From Pseudomonas sp. WN033 (GTDB taxonomy: Bacteria; Pseudomonadota; Gammaproteobacteria; Pseudomonadales; Pseudomonadaceae), in the NCBI GenBank assembly GCA_002287035.1, contig NSKG01000010.1, positions 99,964-163,963 of the forward strand: a stretch of DNA of 64,000 nucleotides, given 5' to 3'. The position numbers and the translations under genes were made by a program. The notes under the pieces were generated by a model. That model saw only the letters and a program-made list of their open reading frames with translations, made no database searches and was not told the DNA's origin. Shown in pieces: positions 35,305-43,986 of the stretch (the first letter of the stretch is position 1; every line of letters starts with the position of its first letter).

Positions 35305-36039
35305 ATGGGTTATGAAGTAACTATGAACAAACAGGGGCAGGTGCTTGGCCGCAAGGGGCAGGAAACCCGGCGGCGGCTAATGACTGCGACGCGTCGGCTG
35401 CTTTGCACCAGCTCACCGGTGGACCTGACCGCTGTGGCAATAGCCAAGGCAGCGGGCACCTCGTCAGCAAGTTTCTATATGTATTTCGATGATGTTCAGG
35501 ATGTACTGTACGCCCTGAGCCTGCTGGCAGCAGAGGACATGTCCGAGGTTATCAGCTTCTTTGACCGAGCCTGGGATCATGAGGCCATTGAAGCGGAAGC
35601 TCTGCGTCTGGTTGAGGCCTTCAATAGCGTTTGGAGCAAGCACCGGGAGGTGCTTCGGTATCGGAATCTGGAAGCGGACCGCGGTGATTCCCGCTTTGAA
35701 GAGCTGCGAATGAACACCTATGTACCCTTCATCGAGAAGTTTGCCCAACGTATCATGTCGATCAACCCGGTTGGGGGAGGGCGGCGCAAAGGGGATGCCT
35801 ATGCTGAAGCGACAGTACTGCATGCTGCCATGGAACGTCTTGCTGCGACCGATCCGGTAGTCATGGAAAGAGGCTTGGGGTCCAAGCGGATGAACGCTGC
35901 TACAGCAAGGGTCATTTTCAAGGCCTTGCAAGGTGATACCGTTCATCTCGATGCGGCAGTGAAGAAGCCCGCTTCTGCGAAATCAAAGGCCAGCCAGGAG
36001 ACAGCTGGCGCCTCTGAGCAGAGCGAAGTCGTACTCTGA
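35305..36039 (+). CDS. TetR/AcrR family transcriptional regulator
   Basis: 244 residues from ATG 35305 (GAGG 7 bases ahead); TTG 35299 and ATG 35323 are alternatives. An N-terminal helix-turn-helix (RRRLMTATRRLL...LTAVAIAKAAGTSSASFYMYF, about residues 22-65) is followed by an all-helical ligand domain. The C terminus has a Lys/Ser/Ala-rich tail (about 215-244). Three copies of the palindrome lie between it and the divergent SDR operon. It is the only TetR in the window and the best candidate for the repressor of the regulon. Likely effector: an acyl-CoA. Confidence 0.88.
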   Translation: MGYEVTMNKQGQVLGRKGQETRRRLMTATRRLLCTSSPVDLTAVAIAKAAGTSSASFYMYFDDVQDVLYALSLLAAEDMSEVISFFDRAWDHEAIEAEALRLVEAFNSVWSKHREVLRYRNLEADRGDSRFEELRMNTYVPFIEKFAQRIMSINPVGGGRRKGDAYAEATVLHAAMERLAATDPVVMERGLGSKRMNAATARVIFKALQGDTVHLDAAVKKPASAKSKASQETAGASEQSEVVL

Positions 36040-36050
36040 TACCGTGCTGT

Positions 36051-36072
36051 GAGCCGGAGTTGTCTCCGGCTC
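36051..36072. terminator. Hairpin between the TetR gene and the MaoC gene (convergent)
   Basis: Perfect nine-base stem GAGCCGGAG/CTCCGGCTC with a TTGT loop, 11 bases after the TetR stop. No T-run. Confidence 0.6.
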
Positions 36073-36077
36073 AGCGC

Positions 36078-36932
36078 TCAAGGGTGATCCGAGTATTCGA
36101 TGAAGCCATGACTCAGAACAGGCTGGTTGCGCTCGACTGCATCCATTCTGAATACCGCCATCCCGGGACTTACTCGCCATAACGCTAGACGCATGGTTTC
36201 GCCGGTGAACATCGGTCCGGCGTAGCGTACGCCGAACGCCTTCAATCGTTCTGGCTGGTTTGCGCAAGCCATTTTCAGTGCTGCACGTCCAGCCAACCCG
36301 AAACAGCCCACACCTCTTATCATGCTCTTTTTGGCGCCTTCGCTATCGGTACTGGCCACATCCAGGTCGACTGTCAGCCGAAAAGCAGTGTCGTTCGCCG
36401 TGGGTGTGGAGAGGTCCATGACACCGTCAGGCGTGCGGTCCGGCAAGGGATCCGGCCGAGAGCCGGTGGGTGGCTGACCGCCGAATCCGCCGTTACCCTT
36501 TAGTACTGTGGTGACTTCAATGCTCACCAGCGGGTTGCCTTGCAGGTCGCTCAGTTCCTGCTCCTGGATCATCACCGCGCCCCTTTCCGCTCCGCGGTCG
36601 AAAATATCCTTGATGCCCTGGGTGATGACTACGCTGCCTTCCGGTGGAAGAGGGTTGTGTACCCGGATGCTTTCTGCAGAGTGCACAATCTTCTGCCAGA
36701 CGATACCGGTAGCGGGATCCTGCTGCCAGAAGTCGCCATCGGCAAGGGCCACGGCCATCATGGGCAGCGCCTTGGGGTTGTCTGGGTCGAGCCATGGCTC
36801 GTCGTCGCCGGCCTGCTCCGTATCCATGCCTGCACCAAAGCCTCTGGCGTAGTGAATGCTCTCTGCCCGGGAATAGTGGCGGGTGAATGGCGCGAACTGG
36901 CGAGCCATCAGTGTCTTGTAGTTGATCGTCAC
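36078..36932 (-). CDS. MaoC/hydratase-2-like protein lacking the catalytic His
   Basis: 284 residues, double hot-dog like the enoyl-CoA hydratase-2 domain. It shares FW...GI...KIVHSAESIRVHNPLP, GNGGFGGQ and CFGLAGRAALK with the gene at 37815. Where that protein has SGDLNPLHID, this one has TVDLDVASTD: the Asp is kept, but Asn and the catalytic His are lost, and several residues are missing after it. It may be an inactive partner or a CoA-ester binding subunit. The GTG at 36932 has GGAG 5 bases ahead. Last gene of the 38684 transcript, after a strong hairpin. Confidence 0.82.
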   Translation of the reverse strand: MTINYKTLMARQFAPFTRHYSRAESIHYARGFGAGMDTEQAGDDEPWLDPDNPKALPMMAVALADGDFWQQDPATGIVWQKIVHSAESIRVHNPLPPEGSVVITQGIKDIFDRGAERGAVMIQEQELSDLQGNPLVSIEVTTVLKGNGGFGGQPPTGSRPDPLPDRTPDGVMDLSTPTANDTAFRLTVDLDVASTDSEGAKKSMIRGVGCFGLAGRAALKMACANQPERLKAFGVRYAGPMFTGETMRLALWRVSPGMAVFRMDAVERNQPVLSHGFIEYSDHP

Positions 36933-36952
36933 GTTAGCTCCGTGCTGGCGTC

Positions 36953-36980
36953 AAACGAGGCAGCGCCGGCTGCCTCGTTT
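36953..36980 (-). terminator. Strong intercistronic hairpin
   Basis: A perfect 12-base stem (AAACGAGGCAGC against its complement) with a GCCG loop lies between the crotonase stop and the MaoC-like start. On the minus strand it ends in TTT, so it may reduce expression of the last gene. Confidence 0.7.
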
Positions 36981-36987
36981 CGTTGGC

Positions 36988-37788
36988 TCAGGATTGGGTT
37001 TTCTTTGCTGTCTCGAGCGAGGCCTGCATACCTGCGGCGGCCAGCGCGTAATGTTCCTTTGTGGAGGTGCTCAGGATATGGGTATCGAAGTGCGCCATTA
37101 GTGAGTTGCGGAAACCCATAATGTCCGCCGAGCGGTTGATCGATCGCTTGAGCATGCGGATGCCAATGGGCGGCGCCTTGGCGATGTGGTTTGCCATATT
37201 GAGGGTGAATTGCTCCAGTTCCTCGCGGGGCACCACATGATTGACCATGCCCCACTCCTTGGCGTCCTGGGCGCTGAGTTTCTGGCCGGTAAACAAGAAC
37301 TCCTTGGCTTTGCGAATGCCCATTACCCATGGATGCATCAGAGCCTCGACTGATGCGGCGGCCAGGCTGTGGCACACCGGGTCGCTGAAAAAGGCGTCGT
37401 CGGACGCGACGACCATGTCGCACATGTTGGCGACCATGAATCCGCCTGCGATGCAGGCGCCCTGAACCTGGGCGATGGTGGGTTTGGGAAAGTCCCAGAT
37501 ACGCAGGGCGTTGCCCAGGTAGTGCTCGGTTTCCCACAGCCAGTGCTCCTCTGGAGAATAGTCGCCACGTTTTTCCATGCCGTCCATCAGGTCGTGGCCA
37601 GCAGAGAAGTGTTTGCCTTTGCCGCCGATAATGAGCACGCGGATATCATCATCCTTGCGCGCCTGTTCAAGGGCGTGATCGAGCTCCGCAAGCAGGTTTT
37701 CGGTTTCCGCGTTGGCATTCTGCGGACGGTTGTGGCAGATCCGGGCGATCGGTCCGATAACTTCGTAGGTGATTTCTGTGTAGGACAT
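36988..37788 (-). CDS. Crotonase-family (enoyl-CoA hydratase/isomerase) protein, both Glu replaced
   Basis: 266 residues. GGKGKHFSAGHDL (about 54-66) gives one part of the oxyanion hole and QGACIAGGFMVANMCD the other. Rat mitochondrial hydratase uses two Glu (GGGCELA and GQPEI); here they read GGFMVAN and SDPVC, so neither is present. The protein is therefore more likely a hydrolase, C-C lyase or isomerase of the family than a plain hydratase. Starts at ATG 37788 after CTGGAG, behind the MaoC hydratase gene (26-base gap). Confidence 0.85.
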   Translation of the reverse strand: MSYTEITYEVIGPIARICHNRPQNANAETENLLAELDHALEQARKDDDIRVLIIGGKGKHFSAGHDLMDGMEKRGDYSPEEHWLWETEHYLGNALRIWDFPKPTIAQVQGACIAGGFMVANMCDMVVASDDAFFSDPVCHSLAAASVEALMHPWVMGIRKAKEFLFTGQKLSAQDAKEWGMVNHVVPREELEQFTLNMANHIAKAPPIGIRMLKRSINRSADIMGFRNSLMAHFDTHILSTSTKEHYALAAAGMQASLETAKKTQS

Positions 37789-37814
37789 GTGTGTTTACTC
37801 CAGGGTAATGGTTA

Positions 37815-38684
37815 TCAGCTGTCGAATTCGACGTAGCCGTTGTTGAGAACGATGATGTCGCGTTCCACTGCACGAACGCGGAAGGCTGCCTGCCCTTCGG
37901 CTTCAAGCCATACTTCGGTCCGCAGCGTTTCGCCGGGGTACATCGGTGCGGCGAATCTGAGGTTAAGGGCGCGCAGGCGATGCGGGTCGTTGTTGCAAAG
38001 CAGTTTGATCAGGGCTCTTCCAGCCATGCCGTAGCTGCTCATGCCATGAAGGATCGGTTTGTCGAAGCCGGCTTTTGCGGCGAATTCAGGGTCAATGTGC
38101 AGTGGGTTGAGGTCGCCTGAAAGCCGGTAGATGACGGCCTGTTCAGGCCGGCTGGGCAGGTCGGTTGCCAAATCGCATGGGCGCTTATCCGGTACCGGGT
38201 GGGGTTTGGGTTGGCCCTCCGCGGTTCCTCCGAATCCGCCATTGCCACGCATGAAGGTTGACCAGGACGAGGTGGCCAGGTGTGCTCCGCTATCCGCATC
38301 GTAAATTCGCCTGGACATATAAAGTACGGCGCCTTTGGCCTCACCTTTGTCATATATCTCGTCGATGCTGTCGCGGCCGATCACTGTGCCGCTGGCCGGC
38401 AAAGGCTGATGGATTCTCAGGAACTGCTCTCCATGCAATACCTTGCGCAGATCGATGCCGGTTTCCGGCCGGCCCATCCAGAACTCACCACTGGCGAGAA
38501 TGGTGGCTAAGGTCGGCAGAGCCTTGAGACCCTTCTCGTAAACCAGTTGCAGATCCTCCGGACTCAAAGGGTTGGCGGTTGCAGCGCCGACTCCCAAGGC
38601 ATAGAGAATAGTGTCCCGTTCAGTGTAATGCTGCCTTGCCTCTGGCAGGGGCCAGTTCTTTATCAGTTCGTAATCGAGGGCCAC
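37815..38684 (-). CDS. MaoC-family enoyl-CoA hydratase 2
   Basis: 289 residues from GTG 38684, preceded by GGGAGACC. The typical opening ALDYELIKNWPLPE supports this start over the longer ATG 38723 reading. Two hot-dog repeats: the second bears YRLSGDLNPLHID with Asp191 and His196, the catalytic pair, and ILHGMSSYGMAGRA. The enzyme hydrates 2-trans-enoyl-CoA to 3R-hydroxyacyl-CoA and resembles the hydratase domain of peroxisomal MFE-2. It is the only MaoC protein here with an intact active site. Operator L lies 58 bases ahead. Confidence 0.9.
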   Translation of the reverse strand: MALDYELIKNWPLPEARQHYTERDTILYALGVGAATANPLSPEDLQLVYEKGLKALPTLATILASGEFWMGRPETGIDLRKVLHGEQFLRIHQPLPASGTVIGRDSIDEIYDKGEAKGAVLYMSRRIYDADSGAHLATSSWSTFMRGNGGFGGTAEGQPKPHPVPDKRPCDLATDLPSRPEQAVIYRLSGDLNPLHIDPEFAAKAGFDKPILHGMSSYGMAGRALIKLLCNNDPHRLRALNLRFAAPMYPGETLRTEVWLEAEGQAAFRVRAVERDIIVLNNGYVEFDS

Positions 38685-38737
38685 GGTGGTCTCCCAGTCT
38701 TGTTGTTCTGTAGCCCATAGCATCACCCTTGAATTAA

Positions 38738-38759
38738 AAACTGTCAAATGGTCAGTTAT
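38738..38759. promoter_or_regulatory. Operator L (TGAC-N5-GTCA family)
   Basis: The core is TGTC-AAATG-GTCA followed by GTTAT. It lies between the divergent hydratase and SDR/thiolase operons. Confidence 0.6.
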
Positions 38760-38861
38760 GGTGTAATATCGAGCAACATCGCGGCCGGGTAATCCGGGTG
38801 AATTCAGCACCTGTGCCGGCTGGCCGCTTTTGTCTGAACAATGTGCTCTCGGAGGCTGACT

Positions 38862-39725
38862 ATGGCTCTACTGGAAGGGAAGGTTGCGATTATCACCGGC
38901 GCTGGCCGTGGTCTGGGCGCCGCCTATGCGCGCTTGCTGGCTGCCGAAGGCGCTGCGGTGGTGGTTAATGATCTTGGACGTGATGAGACGGGTGCCCTCA
39001 CCGCAGAGTCGGTGGTAGCGGAAATTGTCTCAGCCGGTGGCAAGGCCGCCGCGCATGGCGAAGACATTTCGACCGTGGGTGGTGGCCAGTCGTTGCTCGC
39101 CACGGCGCTGGAAGCCTTCGGCCGCGCCGATATTCTGATCAACAATGCCGGCATCCTCCGGGACAAGTCGTTCATCAAACTGAGTGAGTCCGACTGGGAT
39201 GCGGTGCTCCAGGTAAACCTCAAGAGCATGTATGCGGTGACCCAGCCAGTGTTCGCCTGGATGAAGGAAAATGGTGGCGGCGTGATCGTCAACACCGCCT
39301 CCACATCGGGGCTGGTGGGCAATTTCGGCCAGGCCAATTATGCCGCCGCCAAGTGTGGCGCCTGGGGGTTCAGCAATGTCCTGGCGATTGAAGGCCTGAA
39401 GAGTGCTATTCGCGTATGGACTCTGGCGCCTGCCGCCGTTTCTGCTCTGACCGCGCCGCTGATGGATGAGGAGACCAAGCTGCAGATGGCTCCTGAACAT
39501 GTGGCCGAGGTGGTGCTTTACATGGTCAGCGAGCTGTCTGGCAGCCGCACCGGGCATTGTCTGTTCGCATCCGGACACAGCGTGCGTGAACTCAAGCTGG
39601 TAAGTGCCGAAGGTATCCAGGGCGGCGGTTACGACAGCCGGTTCAGCGCCCAGCGCATTGCCGCTGAGGAGTCGCAGGTCTATCGCCCGGAAGCGGCGCT
39701 GACCATCATGGATTTTGCCAAGTAA
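38862..39725 (+). CDS. SDR, (3R)-hydroxyacyl-CoA dehydrogenase type (HSD17B4-like)
   Basis: 287 residues from ATG 38862 (GGAGG 8 bases ahead). TGAGRGLGAA (about 11-20), NDLGRDETG, NNAGILRDKSF and YAAAK. It is homologous to the SDR at 34018 and to the dehydrogenase domain of peroxisomal MFE-2. It should oxidise 3R-hydroxyacyl-CoA. It faces the active MaoC hydratase gene across operator L and is followed by the SCP-x type thiolase, so hydratase, dehydrogenase and thiolase are together. Confidence 0.9.
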   Translation: MALLEGKVAIITGAGRGLGAAYARLLAAEGAAVVVNDLGRDETGALTAESVVAEIVSAGGKAAAHGEDISTVGGGQSLLATALEAFGRADILINNAGILRDKSFIKLSESDWDAVLQVNLKSMYAVTQPVFAWMKENGGGVIVNTASTSGLVGNFGQANYAAAKCGAWGFSNVLAIEGLKSAIRVWTLAPAAVSALTAPLMDEETKLQMAPEHVAEVVLYMVSELSGSRTGHCLFASGHSVRELKLVSAEGIQGGGYDSRFSAQRIAAEESQVYRPEAALTIMDFAK

Positions 39726-39775
39726 TTCCAGGTGAATTGTCAGGGGCCGCCTTGATGGTCCCGGGGAGAGAAGAC

Positions 39776-40963
39776 ATGAGCAACAAGGTAATCGTAGCTG
39801 GCGTAGGCATGGTCAAGTTCACCAAGCCTGGCAAAAGTGACATGTATGACGTCATGGGCGCTCAGGCTGCCCGTAGCGCTCTGGAAGATGCCGGTATCGA
39901 CTACGCCGAAGTCCAGCAGGCCTATGCCGGTTTCGTATCAGGCGACACCTGTTCCGGGCAGACTGCGTTGTACCACGTCGGGCTGAGTGGCATTCCGGTT
40001 ATCAACGTCAACAATGCCTGCGCCAGTGGTTCAACGGCGTTGTTTCTCGCACGGCAGGCGGTGTTGAGTGGCGTTGTCGATGTTGCGCTTGCGGTTGGCT
40101 TCGAACAGATGAATCCAGGCGCCCTGGCGGGCACTGATGCGGCGTTGAGAACGCCGATCACGGTGCGTATCGATGAGGCTACTCGGGCCATTCGCGGCTG
40201 GGATGACCTGGCACCCACCGGGCCGCAGTACTTTGGCGGCGCAGGGGCGGAGTACCTGGAAAAGTACAACGTCAGCGCCGAGCTGTTTGGCCGGGTTTCG
40301 GTCAAGGCGCGCAGCCATGCAGGGCGTAACCCCTATGCCATCTTCAGAGATCCGTTGAGCCTGGAGCAGGTGATGTCGTCGACGCCGATATTCGGGCCGC
40401 TGACCAAGTTGATGTGCTGTCCTCCTACCTGCGGCGCCGCGGCTGCCGTTGTGGTCTCTGAAAGTTATGCGCGCAAGCATGGTTTGCAGAACGGTGTCGA
40501 GATTGCCGGTATGGGGCTGGCAACGGATACACCGGCGAGCTTCAAGGGTGGCAGCATGCTTGATGTAGTGGGTGCCGGTATGACTCGCAGGGCTTCGGTC
40601 CAGGCTTATGAGCAAGCCGGTATTGGTCCGGAGGATGCGGATGTGGTCGAGTTGCACGATTGTTTTTCGCCCAATGAGGTAATCACTTACGAAGCGCTTG
40701 GGCTTTGTCCTGAAGGCGGCAGTGAGAAGTTCGTGCTGGAAGGTGGCAATACCTATGGTGGCTCGATAGTCACCAACCCATCCGGTGGCCTGCTATCAAA
40801 GGGGCATCCATTGGGTGCTACTGGTCTGGCGCAGATAGCGGAGATTTCCTGGCATCTGCGCGGGCTGGCGGGTGACCGTCAGGTCCAGAATGCCCGGGTC
40901 GGTATCCAGCACAACGTAGGCCTTGGCGGGGCCAGTGTGGTCACTGTGCTCAAGCGGCTGTAA
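39776..40963 (+). CDS. SCP-x type thiolase / lipid-transfer protein
   Basis: 395 residues from ATG 39776 (GGGGAGAG ahead). Nucleophile Cys82 in NNACASGSTA, HDCFSPNE, and GLLSKGHPLGATG with the His near 345. It is close to the thiolase domain of sterol carrier protein X, which cleaves branched 3-oxoacyl-CoA such as the bile-acid side chain. It differs from Ltp2-type aldolases in keeping the Cys. It shares the transcript with the SDR 50 bases upstream. Confidence 0.9.
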   Translation: MSNKVIVAGVGMVKFTKPGKSDMYDVMGAQAARSALEDAGIDYAEVQQAYAGFVSGDTCSGQTALYHVGLSGIPVINVNNACASGSTALFLARQAVLSGVVDVALAVGFEQMNPGALAGTDAALRTPITVRIDEATRAIRGWDDLAPTGPQYFGGAGAEYLEKYNVSAELFGRVSVKARSHAGRNPYAIFRDPLSLEQVMSSTPIFGPLTKLMCCPPTCGAAAAVVVSESYARKHGLQNGVEIAGMGLATDTPASFKGGSMLDVVGAGMTRRASVQAYEQAGIGPEDADVVELHDCFSPNEVITYEALGLCPEGGSEKFVLEGGNTYGGSIVTNPSGGLLSKGHPLGATGLAQIAEISWHLRGLAGDRQVQNARVGIQHNVGLGGASVVTVLKRL

Positions 40964-40992
40964 CGGGCCGCCTGAGAGGGTACGAGTTGGCT

Positions 40993-41036
40993 GATGCGGG
41001 CTTCCCGAAATGAGAAAAGGGGCGGGGGCCCGCATC
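40993..41036 (+). terminator. Possible hairpin after the SCP-x thiolase gene
   Basis: Nine-base stem GATGCGGGC/GCCCGCATC with a 26-base loop. No T-run, so weak. Confidence 0.35.
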
Positions 41037-41073
41037 TTGCCATTCACAATGACATTGCTTAGAGGGGGTAGCC

Positions 41074-41634
41074 ATGAGCGGCGAACTTCAAGCATCCTAC
41101 CGTGACATCATCCACCGCCTCGGGGAAGACCCCGAGCGGGAAGGGCTCGTAGACACCCCCAAGCGGGCGGCAAAGGCCATGCAGTACCTGTGTAACGGCT
41201 ACGAAAAAAGTCTGGATGAGATTGTCAACGGAGCGCTCTTCGCGTCTGCCGGCGACGAGATGGTCATCGTCAAGGATATCGAGCTGTATTCCTTGTGCGA
41301 GCATCATCTGCTGCCATTCATTGGCAAGGCACACGTCGCCTATCTGCCCAAGGGCAAGGTGCTGGGGCTATCCAAGATTGCCCGGATAGTGGACATGTAC
41401 GCAAGGCGTTTGCAGATTCAGGAAAACCTCACTCGCCAGATAGCCGAGGCCATTCATGCCGTCACCGGGGCCGATGGAGTTGCTGTGGTGATCGAGGCGC
41501 AACATATGTGCATGATGATGCGCGGCGTGGAAAAGCAGAATTCGGTGATGAATACATCGGTCATGCTGGGTGTGTTCAGGGAATCGATCAGTACCCGCCA
41601 AGAGTTTCTACAACTGATAGCTCGGGGGCACTGA
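41074..41634 (+). CDS. folE: GTP cyclohydrolase I
   Basis: 186 residues, the normal length. Zinc ligands Cys75 and His78 in LCEHHLLPF and Cys146 in QHMCMMMRG are present, together with [15 protein letters not shown]. The enzyme turns GTP into dihydroneopterin triphosphate, first step to folate and tetrahydropterin. It is unusual inside a catabolic cluster. Pseudomonads often have more than one copy, so this may be a second, pterin-supplying copy. AGAGGGGG precedes ATG 41074. A hairpin follows at 41706. Confidence 0.95.
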   Translation: MSGELQASYRDIIHRLGEDPEREGLVDTPKRAAKAMQYLCNGYEKSLDEIVNGALFASAGDEMVIVKDIELYSLCEHHLLPFIGKAHVAYLPKGKVLGLSKIARIVDMYARRLQIQENLTRQIAEAIHAVTGADGVAVVIEAQHMCMMMRGVEKQNSVMNTSVMLGVFRESISTRQEFLQLIARGH

Positions 41635-41705
41635 AGGGCCGCACTGAATGGGTTCGCGGCCGCTGACCCTTATCTTGGCCTTGAGAACTACCACTACTGC
41701 TGTTG

Positions 41706-41735
41706 ATGCCAGCCTGGTGCAAGCCAGGCTGGCAT
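41706..41735 (+). terminator. Hairpin after folE
   Basis: Perfect 12-base stem ATGCCAGCCTGG against its complement with a 6-base loop, then TTTGTC. It lies between convergent folE and the ACAD gene at 41747. Confidence 0.75.
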
Positions 41736-41746
41736 TTGTCGTTCGT

Positions 41747-42817
41747 TCAATGCAAGGGGGTTGGTTGGGAGCGCGTTACGAATTCCCAGGTATGGCTGCC
41801 AGGCTGCTCGAGAATCCGCTGGCCCAGCCGCTCGGACCACCAATGATCACTACCAGCCTCGGCACGCCATTGCCACAAGCGGCGAGTATAGAAGTGAAGG
41901 CTATGCTCATCGGTCACGCCAATGGCGCCGAATACCTGGTGGGCAATCGCACAGGCCTCGCCGGCATAGCGGCTGATCAGTGACTTCGCAATCGCAGCGC
42001 CTTCTTCGGCGTTTCCAGCATCGATCTGACGGGCGGCATAGGCTCCCGCCACCTGCGCAGCAGCGGCCTTGCCGGCCAGGCTGGCAATCATGTGCTGAAT
42101 CGCCTGAAACTTGCCAATGGGCCGGCCAAACTGCACGCGGGTGTTGGCGTACTCGATACACAGACTCAGTGTCTGGGCCAGAGCGCCGGCCATCTGTACG
42201 CTACGTAGCGATGCCAGATAGGGCAGAAGCCCCAAGGAGCCCATCGTCTCCGGAGCGAGCGCATGCCGCAAGGCGTTGGCCGCCTGGCATTCAAGCGGTG
42301 CACTGGGTTGCCGGTCAATAGTTGTCAGGTTGCTGGGTATCTCGACTGCCGATGTCTGTAGTAGACAGACATGGTGCTGCCCTTGGTCATCCGCGGCTAT
42401 CAGCACCACATGACGGGACTGGGACAACCAACTGACAGCAGGGTCGCTGCCGCTGATCCTGCCTTTCGCATCGAGTGCGAATGGTGTAGCCGCGAGGCTG
42501 ATTGGGCCTTCTGGAACCTCGATGCCTGAGCTGGACAATACCCAGGACGCTATCAGTGTTTCTCCGACGGGAAGCGGCGCCGCATGAGCACCACTCAAGC
42601 GCATCACCGGTTCGCAGTCAACCCACGTTAGGTCTGCGCCGCCATCGCTCTCGCTGCACATTGCCCGGGTGATGCCAAGGTTCTCCACCTCACTCCAGAG
42701 TGATACGTCTAGCTGTCCGCTTTCGGCACTGACCCACAGATCCCGATTGACCCGGTCGCCAAACAGGCGGTCGACCTGTTCAGCCAGCATGTCGCTAATG
42801 TTCATTTCACTGCTCAT
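41747..42817 (-). CDS. Acyl-CoA dehydrogenase, beta-type subunit
   Basis: 356 residues, shorter than usual in the N-terminal part. The FAD-contact motif QFGRPIGKFQAIQH lies near residue 240 and GAIGVTDEH near the C terminus; no ER catalytic Glu. Start ATG 42817 overlaps the alpha gene stop at 42814 (ATGA), giving tight coupling. Last gene of the 46381-41747 transcript. Confidence 0.87.
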   Translation of the reverse strand: MSSEMNISDMLAEQVDRLFGDRVNRDLWVSAESGQLDVSLWSEVENLGITRAMCSESDGGADLTWVDCEPVMRLSGAHAAPLPVGETLIASWVLSSSGIEVPEGPISLAATPFALDAKGRISGSDPAVSWLSQSRHVVLIAADDQGQHHVCLLQTSAVEIPSNLTTIDRQPSAPLECQAANALRHALAPETMGSLGLLPYLASLRSVQMAGALAQTLSLCIEYANTRVQFGRPIGKFQAIQHMIASLAGKAAAAQVAGAYAARQIDAGNAEEGAAIAKSLISRYAGEACAIAHQVFGAIGVTDEHSLHFYTRRLWQWRAEAGSDHWWSERLGQRILEQPGSHTWEFVTRSQPTPLH

Positions 42818-43974
42818 CGTAGTCCTAGCCCCTTGGCAATGATTCCACGGAGAATCTCCCGAGTGCCTCCGCGAAGAGAGAAGGTGGGTACGCTCTGTAC
42901 CAGAAAGCCTTCCAGTTCGCTGAGCTTGTCGCCAGCGGTTATCCGCGGGGTGCTGTCGAGAAGCTCGCGCACCATCTCCGGGATATTCTGTTCGTAGGTA
43001 TTGCCCAGATCCTTGACCAGGGCTGCTTCTTTCGCTGGTGAGTGGCCGCCTTCCAGTTGCCCCAGAATGGACAGGGACATTTCACGCAGTATCACCAACT
43101 CGGACACTGCGCTGCCCATCCTGCGGGCGGCGAGCCTGTCGATCTGGTCGCTTTCACGTATGGCGTCTATGGCCAGGGGAAGCATGGGAAAGCTGCTCAT
43201 GTAGCGGTCTGGCTGGCTGCGTTCGAAAGCCAGCTCGGCGCTGGCCTGGGACCATCCTTCACCCTCGTTGCCGACAAGCATGTCATCGGGCACGAACACG
43301 TCATCGAAGGTCACCTCGTTGAAATGGCCTTCGCCGGTCAGGTCGAGAATCGGACGTACTTCCAGACCTGATGAACGCATATCGATCAGAAACTGCGAAA
43401 GGCCCTTGTGCTTCTCGGTTTCCGCAGGTCCGCCGGTACGGAACAGGCCGATCATGAAATCACACAGATGAGCATTGGTGGTCCAGACCTTGCGACCGCT
43501 CAGTCGCCAGCCACCGTCCACCCGGGTGGCTCGGGATCTCAGTGAGGCGAGGTCGGAACCTGAGTCCGGTTCGCTCAGGCCGATACAGAAAGCGGCCTCG
43601 CCCCTGGCGATCAGCGGCAGAAAACGCTGACGCTGCTTTTCAGTGCCCAGACGCAGTAGCAGAGGGCCGCTCTGGCGGTCACCGAACCAGTGCGCGCCAA
43701 GCGGAGCGCCTACCGCCAGCATCTCCTCGACCATCACATAACGTTCCAGCCCGGTCCTTTCATGTCCGCCATAGGCGGTTGGCCAGGTCATGCCGATCCA
43801 GCCGCGGCGGCCTACTTCCAGACTGAATTCTCGGTCGAAGCCTGTCCATGAGTGGCCGACTTTCCAGCCGGACCAATGGCTGGAGGCGTCCGCGAGAAAT
43901 GCTCTGACTTCCTGACGCAGCGGTTCCAGCGTGACCGGCAATTGCAGCGGATTGAAGCTGAATGGTGAGTTCAA
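42814..43974 (-). CDS. Acyl-CoA dehydrogenase, alpha-type (catalytic) subunit
   Basis: 386 residues, TTG start at 43974 with GGGAG 8 bases ahead. IGLSEPDSGSDLASL at 131-145, SGRKVWTTNA at 159-168, and Glu251 in LAFERSQPD as probable base. The C-terminal loop reads RGGTREILRG. It follows the CoA transferase gene by 12 bases and overlaps its beta partner. Distant from the other alpha subunits, so probably for a different chain length or branching. Confidence 0.88.
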   Translation of the reverse strand: MNSPFSFNPLQLPVTLEPLRQEVRAFLADASSHWSGWKVGHSWTGFDREFSLEVGRRGWIGMTWPTAYGGHERTGLERYVMVEEMLAVGAPLGAHWFGDRQSGPLLLRLGTEKQRQRFLPLIARGEAAFCIGLSEPDSGSDLASLRSRATRVDGGWRLSGRKVWTTNAHLCDFMIGLFRTGGPAETEKHKGLSQFLIDMRSSGLEVRPILDLTGEGHFNEVTFDDVFVPDDMLVGNEGEGWSQASAELAFERSQPDRYMSSFPMLPLAIDAIRESDQIDRLAARRMGSAVSELVILREMSLSILGQLEGGHSPAKEAALVKDLGNTYEQNIPEMVRELLDSTPRITAGDKLSELEGFLVQSVPTFSLRGGTREILRGIIAKGLGLR

Positions 43975-43986
43975 GCGGGTTCTCCC

